From Acinetobacter seifertii (GTDB lineage Bacteria; Pseudomonadota; Gammaproteobacteria; Pseudomonadales; Moraxellaceae): a DNA stretch of 64,000 bases. The position numbers and the translations under genes are program-made. The stretch spans positions 310,001 to 374,000 of the forward strand of contig NZ_KB851203.1 of assembly GCF_000368065.1 (NCBI RefSeq), written 5' to 3'. The notes under the pieces were generated by a model. The model worked only from the letters and a program-made list of their open reading frames with translations. It ran no database searches and was not told the DNA's origin. Of this stretch, positions 56,660-64,000 are shown piece by piece (the stretch's first letter is position 1; every line of letters begins with the position of its first letter).

Positions 56660-57100
56660 ATGAATATTTTCGAAGCATTAAGAGAAAGCCATGAAAATCA
56701 ACGCAACCTTTCTGAAAAATTAGTCCAAACACATGGTTTAACCGAAGAACGAAAAGAATTATTTGATGCATTAAAAAATGAACTTTATGCCCATTCGGTT
56801 GCCGAAGACCGTTACTTATATATTCCTTTAATGTTTGATGATGTCGGTTTAGATATTACCCGACATGCTTTATCTGAACATCATGAAATGGATGAGTTAG
56901 TTGAGCAACTTGAAAAAACGGATATGAGTAGTCCTAGCTGGTTGGCAACTGCGAAACAGTTGAGTGAAAAAGTTCATCATCATTTAAAAGAAGAAGAACA
57001 TAAATTTTTTCAGCAAGCTGGAAAAATTCTTAAAGATAGTGAAAAAGAAAAACTTGGTAATCAATATTTAAAGGAATATAAGAAGTATAAAAAACAGTAG
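56660..57100 (+). CDS. Hemerythrin-like protein
   Basis: 146 aa starting at ATG 56660 (AGGAAGAG just before; ATG 56648 is also in frame). A four-helix hemerythrin HHE domain carries the metal-ligand pattern: His in RESHENQ, HSVAEDRYLYIPL, SEHHEMDELV and HHHLKEEEHKFF. It probably binds a di-iron centre and oxygen or NO, or serves as a metal sensor. The exact role is unknown. Single gene with its own promoter. Confidence 0.85.
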   Translation: MNIFEALRESHENQRNLSEKLVQTHGLTEERKELFDALKNELYAHSVAEDRYLYIPLMFDDVGLDITRHALSEHHEMDELVEQLEKTDMSSPSWLATAKQLSEKVHHHLKEEEHKFFQQAGKILKDSEKEKLGNQYLKEYKKYKKQ

Positions 57101-57111
57101 TAGCATTATAT

Positions 57112-57975
57112 CTATGATGCTGTTTTAGTACTTCTTAGAGTAACCCCAATTGAAGCGAGCATTACGCAAGCTAAAGCCACCCATTGCAGCATACTGATTT
57201 CTTCATGAAGTAATAAGAAGCCCGTTAATGCTGCTAATGCTGGTGCCAAACTTGTTAGGGTACCGTAAGTTAATTTATTAAGTTGTTTGAGAGCCATTAA
57301 GTCGAGTGCATATGGAATAGCAGTCGCTAAAACCGCAATAAGTAAGGCTTTTCCCCAGTACTGTGTTTCAAGTAATGCTGGGCCATTATACCAAACACCA
57401 ATTGGTAATAAGGCGAGCGCAGATATAGCGATCGCAATTGTTAAGGCATGCATTCCTATATTTTGGGTCACGACCTTTTGACCAAAATAAATATAGAAGG
57501 CCCAACATAGACCTGCACCCAGTGCACAAGCAGCACCTATATATGAAAAATGATGCTGTGTTGAGTCTTGCCATGGCACCATGAGCGCAATGCCTAACAT
57601 AGCAAATGCTACCCAAATGTAGTCACTCTTTCGCTTAATCGAAAGTAGAGCAAGACCTAATGGTCCAATAAATTCTAAGCCTACTGCGATCCCCTGAGGT
57701 AGTTTTCCTAAAGACGTATAAAATAAAATATTCATTAGCCCTAAAGATGCGCAATACATTAATAAATCACGCCATTTTAGATAGGGTAAACGAGACCAGA
57801 TTTTCCACGAACGGAACATGATTGCAACAATAATAGTCGCAAAACTTAATCTTAAAATAGTAACGGTCAGAGGGTCTAAAGCTGCAATAAGTTGCTTGGC
57901 AAATGAAGCGCTGATTTGATATGAAACCATCGACAAAATCATATATAGCACAGCAATAAATGGAAGATTTTGCAT
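57112..57975 (-). CDS. EamA/DMT family transporter 1
   Basis: 287 aa, ten hydrophobic segments arranged as two EamA repeats. Blocks typical of the RhtA-like branch are visible: YQISASFAKQLI, GIAVGLEFIGPLGLALL and LTSLAPALAALTGFLLLHE. It probably exports amino acids or other metabolites. It is paralogous to the next gene (58066-58950), from which it is separated by about 90 bp. Confidence 0.85.
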   Translation of the reverse strand: MQNLPFIAVLYMILSMVSYQISASFAKQLIAALDPLTVTILRLSFATIIVAIMFRSWKIWSRLPYLKWRDLLMYCASLGLMNILFYTSLGKLPQGIAVGLEFIGPLGLALLSIKRKSDYIWVAFAMLGIALMVPWQDSTQHHFSYIGAACALGAGLCWAFYIYFGQKVVTQNIGMHALTIAIAISALALLPIGVWYNGPALLETQYWGKALLIAVLATAIPYALDLMALKQLNKLTYGTLTSLAPALAALTGFLLLHEEISMLQWVALACVMLASIGVTLRSTKTAS

Positions 57976-58065
57976 GGAAATACCTTAGTGCTTCATTTGA
58001 TACTTAAAATTAATAGCGATCAATTATAGCCAACATTGCATTTTAGCTGGCAGTTCTTAACCCAA

Positions 58066-58950
58066 CTAAACTGCGATTTTTTCGCGTTCCTGACGGGCTT
58101 TTTGGGTGGTTATGGTGCAGCCGACAGAAGCGATAATAATGGTTGCGAGAGCTAGCCATTGATTCCATAACAAATACTCACCTAAGAAGATGAAACCAGA
58201 CAATGCTGCGACTGCGGGTTCTAAGCTCATCAGTGTTCCGAAACTTAATGGTGTCAAATTGCGTAATGCAAGCATTTCTAAGGAAAAGGGAAGTGCACTG
58301 GCTAAGATTGCTAAGCCAATAAAATAAAATAGATAAGGCAGTTCTATCACTTGACCAATCGAGCTTGAAAAAAAGGTAATGGGTAATAAGATGCATGCAC
58401 CCACAGACATTCCTAAACACACAGTATGATTACCTGAAATACCAGAAGGTTTTTGTCCTGCAATAATATAGAGTGCCCAACAAGCACCTGCACCCATTGC
58501 AAACAAAACCCCAATCCAGTCTAGACCATGTGCTTGATTAAAAGGGAATAATAAAATAAGCCCAACAATCGCAAAACTTACCCAAACAAAATCGTATTTT
58601 TGTCGTGCATGATATAAAGCCACGCTTAATGGGCCAATAAATTCAAAAGCAACCGCAATACCAATTGGTAGTCGTTCAATAGACAGATAAAAAAGTGCAT
58701 TCATACCAGCAAGGGCACAGCCATAGCTTAAAATTGCTTTCCATCGAACCTGACTAAAATTAATTCGCCAGATCTTAAAAATGAAAGCCAGAATACATGC
58801 TCCAATACATAATCGCATTGCGGAAACAGTAAGCACGGGAAAGTTTTGAAATAGGACTTTAGCCAAGGATGCACTACTTTGAACGCTTAACATGGCAAGA
58901 ATAAGAAAGCCCAAAGCGTATAGCTGAGTTTTCTGGCTTGAAATTGACAT
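58066..58950 (-). CDS. EamA/DMT family transporter 2
   Basis: 294 aa from ATG 58950 (MSISSQKTQ); a longer frame to 59019 exists without a good ribosome-binding site. Two EamA repeats with SVQSSASLAKVLFQ, GIAVAFEFIGPLSVALY and LMSLEPAVAALSGFIFLGE, closely resembling the downstream paralogue and the RhtA group. The pair looks like a tandem duplication that has diverged. Substrate unknown; threonine/homoserine-type efflux is possible. Confidence 0.85.
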   Translation of the reverse strand: MSISSQKTQLYALGFLILAMLSVQSSASLAKVLFQNFPVLTVSAMRLCIGACILAFIFKIWRINFSQVRWKAILSYGCALAGMNALFYLSIERLPIGIAVAFEFIGPLSVALYHARQKYDFVWVSFAIVGLILLFPFNQAHGLDWIGVLFAMGAGACWALYIIAGQKPSGISGNHTVCLGMSVGACILLPITFFSSSIGQVIELPYLFYFIGLAILASALPFSLEMLALRNLTPLSFGTLMSLEPAVAALSGFIFLGEYLLWNQWLALATIIIASVGCTITTQKARQEREKIAV

Positions 58951-59002
58951 TTTATTATTAGATCGATTGGTATACTTTTCACATGATAATGTAAATACCC
59001 AT

Positions 59003-59032
59003 AAAAAAGCCACAGACATTGCTGTGGCTTTT
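59003..59032 (-). terminator. Terminator of serA
   Basis: AAAAGCCACAG / CTGTGGCTTTT with a 6-base loop. The A-run on the left is a T-run on the minus strand. It lies directly after the serA stop. Confidence 0.82.
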
Positions 59033-59048
59033 GCATTTACAGTTCGTA

Positions 59049-60281
59049 TTAGAACAATACGCGCACGCGGATTGTACCTTCAACTTCATGCAACATATCT
59101 AAAGCTTCGTGAGAAGCAGAAGCGTCAACATCCATAACAAGGTAACCGATGTCACCTTTAGTCATAAGTGATTGACCAGAAATGTTGATGCCTTGTTCAG
59201 CAAACAAGTTGTTGATTTTAGACAATACACCCGGTACGTTTTTGTGGATGTGTAGTAAACGGTGTTGACCAGCAGTTAATGGTAACGCGATTTCTGGGAA
59301 GTTTACTGCAGAAAGTGTCATACCTTTATCAGAGTAAGCAACAAATTTCTCAGCAACTTCTAAACCGATGTTTGCTTGCGCTTCCATCGTTGAACCACCA
59401 ACGTGAGGCGTTAAAATCACGTTGTCTAAGCCGCGAAGTGGAGATTGGAATTCTTCACCATTTGCTTTTGGTTCTTTAGGGAACACGTCAACTGCTGCAC
59501 CAGCAATATGGCCAGATTTGATCGCATCAGCTAAATCTTCAATCACTACACATGTACCACGTGCAGCATTTAAGAAGATCGCGCCTTCTTTCATTTTCGC
59601 AAATTGTTCTTTAGTGAAGAAGTTACGTGTAGACGGAACATCTGGTACATGCAGTGTTACAACGTCAGCAGTTGCTAAAAGCTCATCTAAAGAACCAACT
59701 TGGCGAGCATTACCCATTGGTAACTTAGTGACTGCATCATAATAAATCACGTGCATACCCATGCTTTCAGCAAGAACTGAAAGTTGAGAACCAATGGAAC
59801 CGTAACCCACAATACCTAAAGTTTTGCCGCGAGTTTCAAAAGAACCAACAGCAGACTTGTCCCAACCACCACGATGACAAGCCGCCGATTTTTCAGGAAC
59901 ACGGCGAAGAAGAAGAATCGTTTCAGCAAGTACAAGCTCTGCAACCGAACGCGTATTTGAATACGGTGCGTTGAATACAGGAATACCACGTGCCATTGCT
60001 GCTTTAAGATCAACTTGGTTTGTTCCAATACAGAAACAACCTACTGCGATCAATTTATTTGCAGCTTCAAAAACTTCTTCAGTCAATTGGGTACGCGAAC
60101 GAATACCAATAAAGTGAGCATCTTTAATTGCTTCTTTAAGCGCTTCGCCTTCAAGAGCAGTTTTACGATAGTCAATATTGGTGTAACCCGCAGCGTTTAA
60201 AGTGTCGACTGCGTTTTGGTGAACGCCTTCTAACAAAAGGAAACGGATTTTATCTTTAGGTAGTGAAAGATGTTGGCTCAT
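59049..60281 (-). CDS. serA: D-3-phosphoglycerate dehydrogenase
   Basis: First enzyme of serine synthesis. 410 aa, like E. coli SerA: a split substrate-binding domain, NAD-binding domain with GIVGYGSIGSQ, catalytic Arg/Glu (LNAARGTCV, AAVDVFPKEP) and His (TPHVGGSTMEA), and a C-terminal ACT domain (NVPGVLSKINNLFAEQGINI) for serine feedback. SerA-type enzymes also reduce 2-oxoglutarate to D-2-hydroxyglutarate, which the divergent neighbour can oxidise back. Confidence 0.95.
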   Translation of the reverse strand: MSQHLSLPKDKIRFLLLEGVHQNAVDTLNAAGYTNIDYRKTALEGEALKEAIKDAHFIGIRSRTQLTEEVFEAANKLIAVGCFCIGTNQVDLKAAMARGIPVFNAPYSNTRSVAELVLAETILLLRRVPEKSAACHRGGWDKSAVGSFETRGKTLGIVGYGSIGSQLSVLAESMGMHVIYYDAVTKLPMGNARQVGSLDELLATADVVTLHVPDVPSTRNFFTKEQFAKMKEGAIFLNAARGTCVVIEDLADAIKSGHIAGAAVDVFPKEPKANGEEFQSPLRGLDNVILTPHVGGSTMEAQANIGLEVAEKFVAYSDKGMTLSAVNFPEIALPLTAGQHRLLHIHKNVPGVLSKINNLFAEQGINISGQSLMTKGDIGYLVMDVDASASHEALDMLHEVEGTIRVRVLF

Positions 60282-60659
60282 TACGGCTCCGCTACAAAGG
60301 CCAAATTTGGTGGCGGTATAATAACATACTGGGCAGCGCTATAGATATTTCGTTTATACCATTGCCTTATGGCAATTTTATCTATGTCTAATCACTTCCG
60401 TTTATGGCTTGTCGAACATTTTAAAATATGCTTGGAATATTATTTAAAGTTGTTTTTCTCTAAAAGCTTTATAAAAAAGCATTTATTCGCGTTAAACATG
60501 TTTTGTAGTGACAGTATCTCTATTCTGAACTTTATCGCTTGTGTGGTTACATGTAGAATATAGGAGTTCCTTGAACATTATGGCTTTGCTCAGGTGAGAA
60601 CCCTGAAAATATGAAGTCATAGTCCCACCATAGTTTACTTCTTGCTAGGTCTGCAAACG
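60282..60659. promoter_or_regulatory. Divergent serA / D-2-hydroxyglutarate dehydrogenase control region
   Basis: A 378-bp gene-free stretch. A possible -10 TAGAAT lies at 60554-60559. The following leader holds a nested hairpin: outer TATGGCTT (60579-60586) / AAGTCATA (60614-60621, one G-U pair) around TCAGG (60590-60594) / CCTGA (60601-60605). TATGG can instead pair with CCATA (60628-60632), so alternative folds exist. No known riboswitch class is recognised. The half nearer serA shows nothing clear. Confidence 0.4.
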
Positions 60660-62069
60660 ATGAATGCTCCAGTCGCTTTAACACCTGAGTTACTTACCCA
60701 ATTAACAGCAATCGTCGGTGAAAACCGTATTAAAACCGATGCTGATAGTCTCGAAAACTGGGGTAAAGATCATACCAAGCATTTTAATCCGAACCCATCG
60801 GTCATCGTTTTTCCATCGACCACTGAACAAGTTCAAGCTGTTGTAAAGCTGGCGAACCAGTTTAATGTTGCGATTACCCCATCTGGCGGTCGTACTGGTC
60901 TCTCTGCCGGTGCAGTAGCAACCAATGGTGAAATTGTCATTAGCATGGACAAAATGAACCAGATTCTTGAATTCTTCCCAGCAGATCGTATGGTTCGAGT
61001 GCAAGCTGGTGTTGTGACTGAACAATTGCAAAACTATGCAGAAGAACAAGGCATGTATTACCCAGTGGACTTTGCATCAGCAGGTTCTAGCCAGATTGGC
61101 GGTAATATTGGTACTAACGCTGGTGGTATTAAAGTCATTAAATACGGCATGACACGTAACTGGGTACTTGGTTTAACGGTAGTTACGGGTAAAGGCGATA
61201 TTTTACGTTTAAACAAAGGCATGGTTAAAAATGCCACTGGTTATGCATTACAGCATTTGTTTATTGGTGGTGAAGGTACTTTAGGTTTAGTGACCGAAGC
61301 AGAAATTAAACTTGAGCGTCAACCACAAAACTTACAAGTTTTAGTGTTAGGTGTTCCTGATTTTGATGCAGTAATGCCTGTATTACATGCGTTCCAAAAA
61401 GATATCGACTTAACAGCATTTGAGTTCTTTGGTGAACTTGCAATGCAAAAAGTTTTAGACCACGGGCATGTACAACGTCCATTTGAAACTCAATGCCCGT
61501 TCTATGTATTGCTTGAGTTTGAAGCACCATATGAGCCGATTCTTGATAAAGCAATGGAAATTTTCGAGCATTGTATGGAGCAGGGTTGGGTGCTTGATGG
61601 TGTAATGAGCCAGAGCCTTGACCAAGTAGAAAGCTTATGGCGTTTACGCGAAGATATTTCTGAATCAATCGCGCCGTTTATCCCATACAAAAATGATATT
61701 TCAGTATTAATTACTCATGTACCTGCATTTATTCGTGAGATTGATGCGATTGTTCAAGAGAACTATCCTGACTTTGAAATTTGCTGGTTCGGTCATATTG
61801 GTGACGGTAACTTGCACTTAAATATTTTAAAACCTGAAAATTTAACCAAAGATGAGTTCTTTGCAAAATGTCAGGTGGTGAATAAATACGTGTTTGATAC
61901 CGTGAAAAAATACGATGGTTCAATTTCTGCTGAGCATGGCGTAGGTATGACGAAAAAGCCATATTTGGAATATTCTCGTTCACCTGAAGAAATTGAATAT
62001 ATGAAAGCTTTGAAAAAAGTATTTGATCCAAATGGTCTGATGAACCCAGGTAAATTATTTGATCTGTAA
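60660..62069 (+). CDS. FAD-linked oxidase, probable D-2-hydroxyglutarate dehydrogenase
   Basis: 469 aa from ATG 60660 (a TTG at 60642 is also in frame). VAO/PCMH-type flavoprotein: FAD-binding PSGGRTGLSAGAV, SAGSSQIGGNIGTNAGGIKV, GYALQHLFIGGEGTLGLVTE, and the C-terminal FAD-oxidase domain with HIGDGNLHLNI and SAEHGVGMTKKPYLE (metal/substrate His and Glu). Family members oxidise D-lactate, glycolate or D-2-hydroxyglutarate. Divergent pairing with serA favours D-2-hydroxyglutarate, which SerA generates. The specificity is inferred. Confidence 0.85.
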   Translation: MNAPVALTPELLTQLTAIVGENRIKTDADSLENWGKDHTKHFNPNPSVIVFPSTTEQVQAVVKLANQFNVAITPSGGRTGLSAGAVATNGEIVISMDKMNQILEFFPADRMVRVQAGVVTEQLQNYAEEQGMYYPVDFASAGSSQIGGNIGTNAGGIKVIKYGMTRNWVLGLTVVTGKGDILRLNKGMVKNATGYALQHLFIGGEGTLGLVTEAEIKLERQPQNLQVLVLGVPDFDAVMPVLHAFQKDIDLTAFEFFGELAMQKVLDHGHVQRPFETQCPFYVLLEFEAPYEPILDKAMEIFEHCMEQGWVLDGVMSQSLDQVESLWRLREDISESIAPFIPYKNDISVLITHVPAFIREIDAIVQENYPDFEICWFGHIGDGNLHLNILKPENLTKDEFFAKCQVVNKYVFDTVKKYDGSISAEHGVGMTKKPYLEYSRSPEEIEYMKALKKVFDPNGLMNPGKLFDL

Positions 62070-62116
62070 GAAAGTAGGCATTCTTAGAACTACATAGTTT
62101 CTACAGAGTAACCGAC

Positions 62117-62153
62117 AAAGCCATAGCATCATAAAGCTATGGCTTTTGTTTTT
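62117..62153 (+). terminator. Terminator after the FAD-linked oxidase gene
   Basis: AAAGCCATAGC (62117-62127) / GCTATGGCTTT (62136-62146) followed by TGTTTTT. It lies 11 bp before the next lipoprotein gene. Confidence 0.8.
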
Positions 62154-62163
62154 GGTGGTAAGA

Positions 62164-62532
62164 ATGCAACGTTTATTTTTAATTTCAGCACTTTGTGTTG
62201 GACTTTTCACTGGGTGTGCGACGACCAGTAAATTGATTCCTTTTGTGGGTTCGGAAACTCCGATGCAACAAGTACTTAAAGCCCAACCTGAGATTGTAAA
62301 AGAGCATAACAATACCTCAATTCAGCAAGTATTTAACCGAGTAGAGTCTCCAACGGTTTCTCGTATTACGGTCATTCAAACAGGTTTAATGGATGATTCT
62401 GTTTCAGCAATTCGAACAGAATATTCATTTAAATTGGTCGATGAAAAGTGGCAATTGCAAAATAAGCAAACAAGCTACCAATGTGCGCGAGGGAAAGTTT
62501 CTAGAGGGTTCCAAACCCAACTTTGTTCTTAA
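62164..62532 (+). CDS. Small lipoprotein, paralogue of the gene at 63715
   Basis: 122 aa from ATG 62164. Lipoprotein signal MQRLFLISALCVGLFTGC with lipidation at Cys18. The mature part has the pattern VLKAQPEIVKEHNNTSIQQ, then ITVIQTGLMDDSVSAIRTEY, and ends with two cysteines that may pair. The same pattern recurs in the partial lipoprotein at the window end. No known domain recognised; likely anchored in the outer membrane. Confidence 0.75.
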   Translation: MQRLFLISALCVGLFTGCATTSKLIPFVGSETPMQQVLKAQPEIVKEHNNTSIQQVFNRVESPTVSRITVIQTGLMDDSVSAIRTEYSFKLVDEKWQLQNKQTSYQCARGKVSRGFQTQLCS

Positions 62533-62534
62533 AA

Positions 62535-62568
62535 ATAAAAAAGACGATAAATATATCGTCTTTTTTTA
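62535..62568 (+). terminator. Terminator of the small lipoprotein gene
   Basis: AAGACGATA (62541-62549) / TATCGTCTT (62554-62562) followed by TTTTT. The A-rich left side lets it also end the converging gene at 62578. Confidence 0.82.
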
Positions 62569-62577
62569 TGGGTTAAA

Positions 62578-62892
62578 TTATACGCCGCTTTCTAAAATTC
62601 TAATTTTGACATCAACTACATCATCTTTAACGGCTGCGTGATGCGCTTGCATATGAGGTGTAGCCAAATGAGCTTCAAGATGAGCCACACTTTCCCATTT
62701 TTCTAGCATGACAATCGTGTCAGGCTCTTGAGTCTGGAAACTTGCATTTGACTTGTGATCAATTAAAGGTTCATAACCATGGCAACCATCTTCTGCTAAA
62801 ACAGTTGGAATGATTTTTTGAAAAGCATCCAATATGTTTTGGCGATGCTGTCCACCTGATTGAGTACGAATTTCCGCAATAATGGTAAGCAT
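62578..62892 (-). CDS. Antibiotic biosynthesis monooxygenase-like (ABM) family protein
   Basis: 104-aa ferredoxin-like (dimeric alpha/beta barrel) protein from ATG 62892. Features are MLTIIAEIRTQSG, HGYEPLIDHK, TIVMLEKWESVAHLEAHLAT and PHMQAHHA, the ABM/YgiN pattern. YgiN-type proteins act as quinol monooxygenases next to the quinone reductase MdaB. Here the next gene upstream is an MdaB-like flavoprotein only 13 bp away, which supports a quinone role. Confidence 0.85.
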   Translation of the reverse strand: MLTIIAEIRTQSGGQHRQNILDAFQKIIPTVLAEDGCHGYEPLIDHKSNASFQTQEPDTIVMLEKWESVAHLEAHLATPHMQAHHAAVKDDVVDVKIRILESGV

Positions 62893-62905
62893 GGTTTTCT
62901 CCTGA

Positions 62906-63493
62906 TTAAGCTGCTGCAAATACAGTGTTTAAGTGTGCTTTATATTCTTCAACGTAACGATCAACGTCAGGCATTTTAATTACGTCGTTTACAATGAAAG
63001 TTGGAAGTGTGCTCATACCTAAAAATTGATTGGCTTTATGAAACGGTAAATAAACACCATCTACGCCCACACCGTGGAAGAACTGATCAGCATCATCAAA
63101 TGCTTCCATAGGTGCATTCCAAGTGAGTGATAGCATATATTTCTTGTCATGAATTAAGCCACCTGAACCATATTTTTTTGAAGCATCAGAGCGGCTACGA
63201 CCGTCATTTGCATATAGTGAGCCGTGACCTGTCGTAAATACATCATCAATATATTTTTTTACCGTCCACGGTGCACCCATCCACCAGCCTGGCATCTGGT
63301 AAATCACAACATCTGCCCATAAGAATTTTTCTACTTCAGCCTCTGTATTGTAGTCGCTATCTGCACGGGTTACTTGAACTTCATGGCCTAGATCAGTGAG
63401 ATGGTCTGTTGCCAAAGCCGTGAGTGTGTCATTTAATTCACCATTTGAATGGGCAAATTGTTTGGCTCCATTAATCACTAAAATATTGCTCAT
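62906..63493 (-). CDS. mdaB: NAD(P)H:quinone oxidoreductase-like flavoprotein (MdaB/KefF type)
   Basis: 195 aa from ATG 63493 (a longer frame to 63529 adds 12 residues). Flavodoxin-like fold: ILVINGAKQFAHSNGELN binds flavin phosphate, DVVIYQMPGWWMGAPWTVKK and FTTGHGSLYANDGRSRSD are typical of MdaB. Likely reduces quinones by two electrons in the cytoplasm. It is probably co-transcribed with the downstream ABM protein gene, mirroring the mdaB-ygiN pair of E. coli. Confidence 0.85.
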   Translation of the reverse strand: MSNILVINGAKQFAHSNGELNDTLTALATDHLTDLGHEVQVTRADSDYNTEAEVEKFLWADVVIYQMPGWWMGAPWTVKKYIDDVFTTGHGSLYANDGRSRSDASKKYGSGGLIHDKKYMLSLTWNAPMEAFDDADQFFHGVGVDGVYLPFHKANQFLGMSTLPTFIVNDVIKMPDVDRYVEEYKAHLNTVFAAA

Positions 63494-63714
63494 GAAAGTT
63501 ACTCTAATTAAATTCCTAAATTGATGCATACTTTAGTGAACTTACTCTTAGAGAAAAATGCAGTAATCGGAAAAAGATTATTGATTAAAAATCATGAATT
63601 ATGCATTAAAAAATTATTAAAATTTTCACTCTAAACATAAACACTTTACAAAGTTGAATGGAAAAATTTGTTTATAGCCTTTAGCATCAACGTGAAGTTG
63701 TGGTGGAGTTGAGT

Positions 63715-64000
63715 ATGAAAAAAATTGGTTTACTCATAGTGTGTAATTTGTTGATTCTGAGCGCATGTGCACCGAATACAAACCCGCCTACACCCCAAGC
63801 CAATAGTCCGATACAAGCAGTTTTGATTGATCAACCAAACCTTTTAAATAATGCGAGTAATTTAAGTATTTCACAACAAATGAATGCTTTGGATGATGCT
63901 TCTAATGCACAAGTAACTATTTTACAAACTGTGCCTAGTGAAGATGCTATATCAAAAACACGTACCGAATATTTATTAAAACGTGATCAGACCATTTGGA
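63715..64000 (+). CDS. Small lipoprotein, partial at window end, paralogue of the gene at 62164
   Basis: At least 95 residues from ATG 63715 (GGAG about 10 bases before). Lipoprotein signal MKKIGLLIVCNLLILSAC, lipidation at Cys18, then a P/N-rich linker. The pattern VLIDQPNLLNNASNLSISQQ, VTILQTVPSEDAISKTRTEY and a final TIW aligns position by position with the protein at 62164-62532. The gene continues beyond the window. Confidence 0.75.
   Translation, partial: MKKIGLLIVCNLLILSACAPNTNPPTPQANSPIQAVLIDQPNLLNNASNLSISQQMNALDDASNAQVTILQTVPSEDAISKTRTEYLLKRDQTIW

Overview
The window is 64 kb of a low-GC gammaproteobacterial chromosome. Gene content and order point to Acinetobacter, most likely the A. 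baumannii group. The evidence is a split dcw cluster ending at mraY, pilMNOPQ-aroK-aroB-gltBD, a fimU/pilV/pilW/pilX/pilY1/pilE cluster beside rpsP-rimM-trmD-rplS, pilA next to a pilin-glycosylation-type ligase, and a lipase with its chaperone. Species is inferred from memory of these families, not from a search. No tRNA, rRNA, CRISPR array, prophage or integrative element was recognised.

Layout. 1-2.7 kb: 5' part of gltX (minus strand), a small exported protein and a sulfate-binding protein. 2.85-10 kb: rsmH-ftsL-ftsI-murE-murF-mraY, which methylates 16S rRNA, builds the septum and makes lipid I. 10-11.2 kb: a small unknown gene and rlmA. 11.2-14.6 kb: mrcA (PBP1a), split by an insertion sequence. 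14.7-23.2 kb: pilM-N-O-P-Q, aroK, aroB and a SPOR-like membrane protein, with pilO split by a second copy of the same element. 23.2-29.7 kb: gltBD behind a strong sigma-54 promoter with an NtrC-type site. 29.8-33.1 kb: a di-iron-type membrane hydrolase family member, lemA and two TPM-domain genes. 33.2-36.5 kb: pilA with its own sigma-54 promoter, a TfpX/TfpZ-like accessory protein and a PglL-like ligase. 36.5-41.4 kb (minus strand): bacterioferritin, bfd, ridA, spoT, rpoZ, gmk. 41.6-50.1 kb: ispH and the minor pilin/PilY1 operon. 50.2-52.4 kb: rpsP-rimM-trmD-(structured RNA)-rplS. 52.5-54.6 kb: lip and its foldase. 54.7-59 kb: truB, a TauE-type exporter, a hemerythrin-like protein and two EamA transporters. 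59-62 kb: serA divergent from a D-2-hydroxyglutarate-dehydrogenase-type flavoprotein. 62-64 kb: two paralogous small lipoproteins around a monooxygenase-like protein and a quinone-reductase-like flavoprotein.

The strongest strain-specific observation is two identical 788-bp IS1-family insertions 4.3 kb apart. Each has its own 8-bp target duplication. One removes the C-terminal part of the PBP1a transpeptidase domain; the other cuts off the start of pilO and may be polar on pilP and pilQ. Removing the element and one target repeat restores exact 851-aa and 246-aa frames, so both are recent losses. Loss of PBP1a in A. baumannii is linked in the literature to survival without lipooligosaccharide (colistin resistance). 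PilO loss predicts defective type IV pili and natural transformation, although pilA, the minor pilins and pilY1 here look intact.

Other points of interest are a bacterioferritin that keeps the haem ligand Met52 but has lost four of six ferroxidase ligands; a SpoT with a degenerate synthetase domain; two TGACA-N5-TGTCA palindromes upstream of the pilA sigma-54 promoter; and a trmD-rplS intergenic RNA region (position of the Aar sRNA of A. baylyi) that can fold into two mutually exclusive hairpins, one covering the rplS ribosome-binding site.
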